From Alphaproteobacteria bacterium (lineage in GTDB: Bacteria > Pseudomonadota > Alphaproteobacteria > M2410), in NCBI GenBank assembly GCA_030614785.1, contig JAUWTJ010000006.1:18560-82559 (forward strand): a stretch of 64,000 nt of DNA, given 5' to 3'. This document shows, one piece after another, positions 60,467 through 64,000 of this stretch (its first letter is position 1; the number at the start of each line of letters is the position of its first letter). Position numbers and translations under genes: made by a program. The notes beneath the pieces are model-generated. The model saw only the letters and a program-made list of their open reading frames with translations. It was not told the origin of the DNA and made no database searches.

Positions 60467-61647
60467 GTTGTCTCCTCGGTATTGTCAGTGTCTTTGCGAA
60501 AAGGTATGTGGGTTTCAAGGTATTCGATATCATGATCAACGTGCTGCCGCTCGCTTTTTAGATAGTCTGCGACGGCGTCGTGAAAGCCGGGGTCTGCCAG
60601 CCAGTGCAGTGAACGGGTTTTTGTCGGGACGTAGCCGCGCGCAAGTTTGTGCTGCCCCTGGGCCCCGGCCTCTACGTATTTCAGTCCATGCTTGATAGCA
60701 AAGTCTATGGATTGGTAATAGCACACTTCGAAGTGCAGGAAACGGTGGTCTTCAATGCATCCCCAATGGCGACCAAAAAGCGTTTCACCGCCAATGAAGT
60801 TGAGCGCACCGGCAATGTAGCGTCCCTGGCGTTTGCACATGATGAGCAATGTATGGTCGGCGAGGCGCTCATTGATCATGCTGAAAAATGATCGAGTCAA
60901 ATAGGGTTGGCCCCACTTGCGGCTGCCGGTGTCGATGTAAAATTGGTAGAACGCGTCCCAGTGATCCTCAGTGAGATCGCCGCCGGTTAGCCAACTAATC
61001 TCGATGTCATTGTCAAGCGCCTGGAAGCGCTCCTTCTTCAGGTTCTTGCGTTTTCGCGAGGAGAGCGAGGCGAGAAAATCATCGAAGGTTTTATAGCCAT
61101 TGTTGCGCCAGTGGAATTGCTGGTCGTTTCGTTCAAGAAGTCCGGCCTCTGCGATCCTCGCGGCCTGATCCTCTTCCACAAAGGTCATGTGGAGCGAGGA
61201 GACATCAACCTGCCGCGCTGCCTGGATTGCGGCGTAGACAAGCTGGGTCTCGATCTCTGCGCTTTCCGGCCCGGGTTTGACCAGCAAGCGGCGGCCTGTT
61301 GCCGGGGTAAAGGGTATGGAGACCTGGAGTTTGGGATAGTAGTGACCGCCGGCGCGCTCCAGAGCATGGGCCCAGGATTGATCAAAAACGTACTCGCCCG
61401 AAGAATGGCTTTTTAGATACATCGGGATCAGTCCGAGGATTGTGTCATCTTCATCTTCCAGAACGAGATGGCACGGTGCCCAACCGGTCTCTGCGCAGGC
61501 GGACCCGCTTTCTTCAAGCGATGCGAGAAAAGCGTAGGACAGCAGAGGATTGTAGGGCAGACCCTCGGGGTTGGCACAGGCGTCCCAGTCCCCGGCGCTT
61601 ACTTCGCCGAGTGAGTGAAGTAGTCTGGCCTTGCGCCCCTCGCTCAT
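60463..61647 (-). CDS. FemAB-like GNAT-superfamily N-acyltransferase (COG3146)
   Basis: 394 residues of the PF04339 family: predicted peptidoglycan or small-molecule acyltransferase with a double GNAT fold. Hallmarks are WDACANPEGLPYNPLLSYAFL near the start, SLSSRKRKNLKKERFQALDN near residue 195 and the C-terminal FGRHWGCIEDHRFLHFEVCY with AGAQGQHKLARGYVPTKTRSLH, the strongest part. Such genes lie with HIT and RidA genes in many Alphaproteobacteria. Substrate unproven. It overlaps the HIT gene by four bases and begins six bases after the phosphodiesterase stop. Confidence 0.85.
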   Translation of the reverse strand: MSEGRKARLLHSLGEVSAGDWDACANPEGLPYNPLLSYAFLASLEESGSACAETGWAPCHLVLEDEDDTILGLIPMYLKSHSSGEYVFDQSWAHALERAGGHYYPKLQVSIPFTPATGRRLLVKPGPESAEIETQLVYAAIQAARQVDVSSLHMTFVEEDQAARIAEAGLLERNDQQFHWRNNGYKTFDDFLASLSSRKRKNLKKERFQALDNDIEISWLTGGDLTEDHWDAFYQFYIDTGSRKWGQPYLTRSFFSMINERLADHTLLIMCKRQGRYIAGALNFIGGETLFGRHWGCIEDHRFLHFEVCYYQSIDFAIKHGLKYVEAGAQGQHKLARGYVPTKTRSLHWLADPGFHDAVADYLKSERQHVDHDIEYLETHIPFRKDTDNTEETT

Positions 61648-61653
61648 GTGGCA

Positions 61654-62430
61654 TCACTCATGGGTTTTTGTCCACTCGAGTGATGGCCTGAAGCTCTCAA
61701 AGATGATGTTGTCAGCGTATTTTGAAGCGATGTCTCTATTGATGTCTGTGCGGACGGTCCACGTCAGTATCGGCATGCCTCGTTTTCGCAAAAAGGTTGT
61801 GGCGGGGGCGGGCAAGTGATTGATGTCATATCCGATGAAATGGGGTTTGGAGATCGCGTTGACAAGCAGATGGCGGGCTAAAAATCGTTGCAGGGCAGGG
61901 CGATGACTTCCGCCTCCGGTTTTGAAAGCGGTGGAGAGCTGGCCGCGGGGAATATCCGGCGCGTTGGCTGCGAACCATCCCATGCTGTCAGGATTGAAAC
62001 TCATAACCGCAGCGGGCCCCTTGTAAGACTTGAGTAAGTCTCGTGCGCGTTCTTCCAGGGCGCCGGGCGCTCGCTGGTTTTTTTTGATTTCAACGAGGAG
62101 CGGGGTTCTGCCATCAATTTGCTCCAGAAGCTCGCCGAGGGTCTGGATCCGGTCGGAAGATCCGGTGAGGTACGTGGCGCCAATCTCGGCGGCACTGCGG
62201 ATGCCAAGCGGGCCTGTCTCGGCGGTCAATCTGTCAAGTTTGGCATCATGAAAAACAACTGCCTCGCCGTCAGCGGAGACTTGAACATCGCATTCCATGC
62301 CGTAGCCAGCCTCAATGGCAGCGCCGAAAGCCGATGTGGAGTTTTCGATGATGCCCTGCTCCACGGCGTGCAGGCCGCGGTGCGCCATGGGCACGGATGT
62401 CAGCCAGCCTGGACCTCTTGATCTGGTCAC
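61654..62430 (-). CDS. ugpQ: Glycerophosphodiester phosphodiesterase
   Basis: 258-residue TIM-barrel phosphodiesterase breaking glycerophosphodiesters to glycerol 3-phosphate and an alcohol. The active-site His pair is in MAHRGLHAVEQGIIENSTSA (His17 region) and VVFHDAKLDRLTAETG, with metal ligands Glu/Asp in GYGMECDVQVSADGEAV. Residues EIKKNQ near 115 form the third motif, and LTWTVRTDINRDIA near the end closes the barrel. No signal peptide, so cytoplasmic. It begins six bases after the RidA stop. Confidence 0.9.
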   Translation of the reverse strand: MTRSRGPGWLTSVPMAHRGLHAVEQGIIENSTSAFGAAIEAGYGMECDVQVSADGEAVVFHDAKLDRLTAETGPLGIRSAAEIGATYLTGSSDRIQTLGELLEQIDGRTPLLVEIKKNQRAPGALEERARDLLKSYKGPAAVMSFNPDSMGWFAANAPDIPRGQLSTAFKTGGGSHRPALQRFLARHLLVNAISKPHFIGYDINHLPAPATTFLRKRGMPILTWTVRTDINRDIASKYADNIIFESFRPSLEWTKTHE

Positions 62431-62436
62431 GCGCCC

Positions 62437-62904
62437 TCACTCGATCTCAAAAATAGCATCAATTTCAACAGCGACATCGAAGGGCAGGTTACCTGCACCG
62501 ACTGCAAACCGGGCATGTTTGCCTTTTTCTCCGAAAACCTCGCCGATGAGATCCGAGGCACCATTGATCACCGCCGGATGCTGATCGAAGTCCGGCGATC
62601 CGTTGACAAAGCCGCCAAGCTTGACGCACCGGGTCACCCGGTCGAGGTTGCCGTCACAGGCTGCCTTGACCTGTGCGATGATATTGAGGGCGCACAGCCG
62701 CGCTGCGGCTATCGCATCCTCGGCGGAAACATCGCGTCCGACCTTGCCCTGATACATCAGGCCTTGCGGCCCGACCGGCACCTGGCCGGAAATGAACACC
62801 AGATTTCCTGTTATGACATAGGGCACATAATTGGCCGCGGGGGTTGCAGGTTGGGGAAGGAGGATCCCAAGATCTTCAAGTTTCGCGTCGATTATTCCGG
62901 TCAC
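62437..62904 (-). CDS. RidA-family protein (YjgF/YER057c/UK114)
   Basis: 155 residues from GTG at 62904; the frame runs open to 63012 but the added tail is unlike the family. The RidA fold appears as NYVPYVITGNLVFISGQVPV, YQGKVGRDVSAEDAIAAARL, NIIAQVKAACDGNLDRVTRC and VNGSPDFDQHPAVINGASDL, ending RFAVGAGNLPFDVAVEIDAI. The longer N-terminus and the VGAGNLPFDVAVEI end are of the archetypal-like Rid7-type group rather than RidA proper, which has a catalytic Arg for enamine/imine hydrolysis; here an Arg is present in HARFAVGAG. It leads the minus-strand run and is divergent from the agmatine deiminase. Confidence 0.85.
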   Translation of the reverse strand: MTGIIDAKLEDLGILLPQPATPAANYVPYVITGNLVFISGQVPVGPQGLMYQGKVGRDVSAEDAIAAARLCALNIIAQVKAACDGNLDRVTRCVKLGGFVNGSPDFDQHPAVINGASDLIGEVFGEKGKHARFAVGAGNLPFDVAVEIDAIFEIE

Positions 62905-63051
62905 AAATGCATTCCTCTTTCCCGGGCGGCCTTGCGTGCCGCGCTCATCAAAACCCCAGTTTAGCGTCCAACAGCCTAATTGGCCATCTCTGCAATTGAA
63001 CACCGGGTTCAAGACCGATAGAAATGGATTCGAACCGAATTGGAAGTATCT

Positions 63052-64000
63052 ATGTCAGATTTTGTAGGAAGCCCCGCCGATCGGGGGTTCTATATGCCGC
63101 CGGAGTGGTCTGTCCACGAGCGGTGCTGGATGGCCTGGCCTCAGGAGGGCGTGCCCTGGCTGGACGCCGTTGATGTGGCGCGCTCTGTCTTTGCCGACGT
63201 GGCGAGGCAAATCTCGCGCTTTGAGCCCGTGACCATGGTGGCGGCACCCTGGCAGGCCGAGGAAGCCCAGATGACCTGCGGACCTTCGGTCAAAATTCAG
63301 GTTCTGCCGCTGAATGACTGCTGGTCGCGGGACTTTGGTCCCAGCTTTGTCATCGATGGCCAGGATAGCTGCGCGGCGATCGCGTGGCGCTTCAATGGCT
63401 ATGGCAACCGGGTCGCTCATGACCTTGATGAATTCTTTGCTGAAGTGGTGGCAGAGGAACTGGAAATGGCTTGCTTTCATGCTCCGCTGGTTGTGGAGGG
63501 TGGCGCCTTCCAGATCGATGAGCACGGGACCGTGGTGACAACCGAGAAAGTCCTGCAGTCAAAAAGTCGGAACCCGACCCTTACCGCCCGGCAGATTGAG
63601 GAGCGGCTGGTCTATTATATTGGCGCGCGCAAAGTTATCTGGCTGGCTGAGGGGCTCGGCGCAGACCGGTCGACCGACGGTCACATCGATAACGTGCTTT
63701 GTTTTGCTCCGAATGGAAAAGTCCTTGTTCACTGGCCGGATGATTTTGGTGATCCGGAGCACGGCATCATGCAGGATATCGTGCACGGCTTGTCGAGAGA
63801 AACGAATGCAGCGGGGCAGCCGTTTGAGATTATCAAGGTTCCGGCTCCTGATCCCGGTTATGATTTTGAGGGCAAGCCGGCGGCGCGCAGCTACGTCAAT
63901 TTTTATCTACCGAACAATGCAGCGATTATTCCCGGGTTTGACTGTGCACGGGACAAGGAAGCGGCCGATATCATTTCCGCAACTTTTCCTGACCGCGAGG
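63052..64000 (+). CDS. aguA: Agmatine deiminase family protein, cut by the right edge
   Basis: At least 316 residues, open to the window edge. It hydrolyses agmatine to N-carbamoylputrescine in putrescine synthesis. Guanidine-modifying fold: RGFYMPPEWSVHERCWMAWP at the start, LNDCWSRDFGPSFVIDG near 85-100, WRFNGYGNRVAHDLDEFFAE, VVEGGAFQIDEHGTVVTTEK near 150 and TDGHIDNVLCFAPNGK near 220. The catalytic Cys is near residue 350-360 in this family and so lies beyond the window, so completeness cannot be confirmed. AGTATCT precedes the ATG without a clear ribosome site. Confidence 0.9.
   Translation, partial: MSDFVGSPADRGFYMPPEWSVHERCWMAWPQEGVPWLDAVDVARSVFADVARQISRFEPVTMVAAPWQAEEAQMTCGPSVKIQVLPLNDCWSRDFGPSFVIDGQDSCAAIAWRFNGYGNRVAHDLDEFFAEVVAEELEMACFHAPLVVEGGAFQIDEHGTVVTTEKVLQSKSRNPTLTARQIEERLVYYIGARKVIWLAEGLGADRSTDGHIDNVLCFAPNGKVLVHWPDDFGDPEHGIMQDIVHGLSRETNAAGQPFEIIKVPAPDPGYDFEGKPAARSYVNFYLPNNAAIIPGFDCARDKEAADIISATFPDRE

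Noticed and set aside
63024..63040. GGATTCGAACC, resembling the T-loop of a tRNA on the minus strand
   Set aside because: No matching acceptor stem, anticodon arm or D-arm can be built around it; it is in the gap between RidA and the agmatine deiminase.

Overview
The window is a dense stretch (about 62 protein-coding genes, no rRNA, tRNA, CRISPR array or insertion sequence seen) from a chromosome of an alphaproteobacterium. The evidence is the gene content and order: lptF-lptG-lptD-surA-pdxA-rsmA in one run, an ATP12-type F1 assembly chaperone, MipZ, a PleC/PdhS-like histidine kinase, clpS-clpA, a phasin, a DUF2849-sulfite reductase-DUF934 cluster, DUF1489, and many acyl-CoA dehydrogenases. 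Genus cannot be fixed by eye. The abundance of acyl-CoA dehydrogenases with propionyl-CoA carboxylase and a phasin fits a lipid- or hydrocarbon-degrading, polyhydroxyalkanoate-storing marine or soil lineage (inference).

Layout. 1-8.7 kb (+): fluoride channel, rRNA pseudouridine synthase, HAD phosphatase, AsmA-like protein, ATP12 chaperone, then pccB and pccA for propionyl-CoA carboxylation. 8.7-16.6 kb (-): the outer-membrane biogenesis run lptF, lptG, lptD, surA-like, pdxA, rsmA. 16.8-20.6 kb (+): pepA, holC, a dusA-type synthase and a TauE/SafE exporter, mostly overlapping by 1-4 bases. 20.9-25.9 kb (mostly -): GNAT enzyme, phosphomannomutase/phosphoglucomutase, retropepsin-like protease, DUF2961 (GH172) protein, a small membrane protein and a YbaK-type deacylase, plus a possible 28-residue membrane peptide on the + strand. 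26.2-29.7 kb (+): a two-subunit acyl-CoA dehydrogenase, enoyl-CoA hydratase and an ABM-domain protein. 29.7-32.5 kb: a membrane-anchored M1 aminopeptidase.

32.5-41.3 kb is a sulfur-flavoured region. A sulfite reductase cluster (-) is followed by an ArsR-family repressor (+) with the two cysteines, at the same 66-residue spacing, of the persulfide sensors BigR/SqrR/YgaV. Next to it lies a YgaP-like membrane stub, then an MMPL/RND transporter, a LolA-like periplasmic protein and an outer-membrane beta-barrel. Stacked inverted repeats sit just before the repressor. This looks like a sulfane-sulfur-controlled envelope export system and is the most interesting candidate in the window.

41.5-50.2 kb: an acyl-CoA dehydrogenase paired with a kinase-like phosphotransferase fused to a DUF6285 domain, a PleC-like kinase on the opposite strand, a MarR regulator with a promoter-embedded palindrome, and a second two-subunit acyl-CoA dehydrogenase closed by a strong terminator. 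50.2-55.4 kb (-): a 2OG-Fe(II) oxygenase with an upstream coupled small gene, pyroglutamyl peptidase, clpA, clpS and a phasin whose promoter is bracketed by two PhaR-like sites. 55.7-64 kb: a D-alanyl-D-alanine carboxypeptidase with SPOR domain, mipZ, panC, a five-gene minus-strand run (RidA, glycerophosphodiesterase, FemAB-like acyltransferase, HIT, PepSY) and an agmatine deiminase cut by the window edge.
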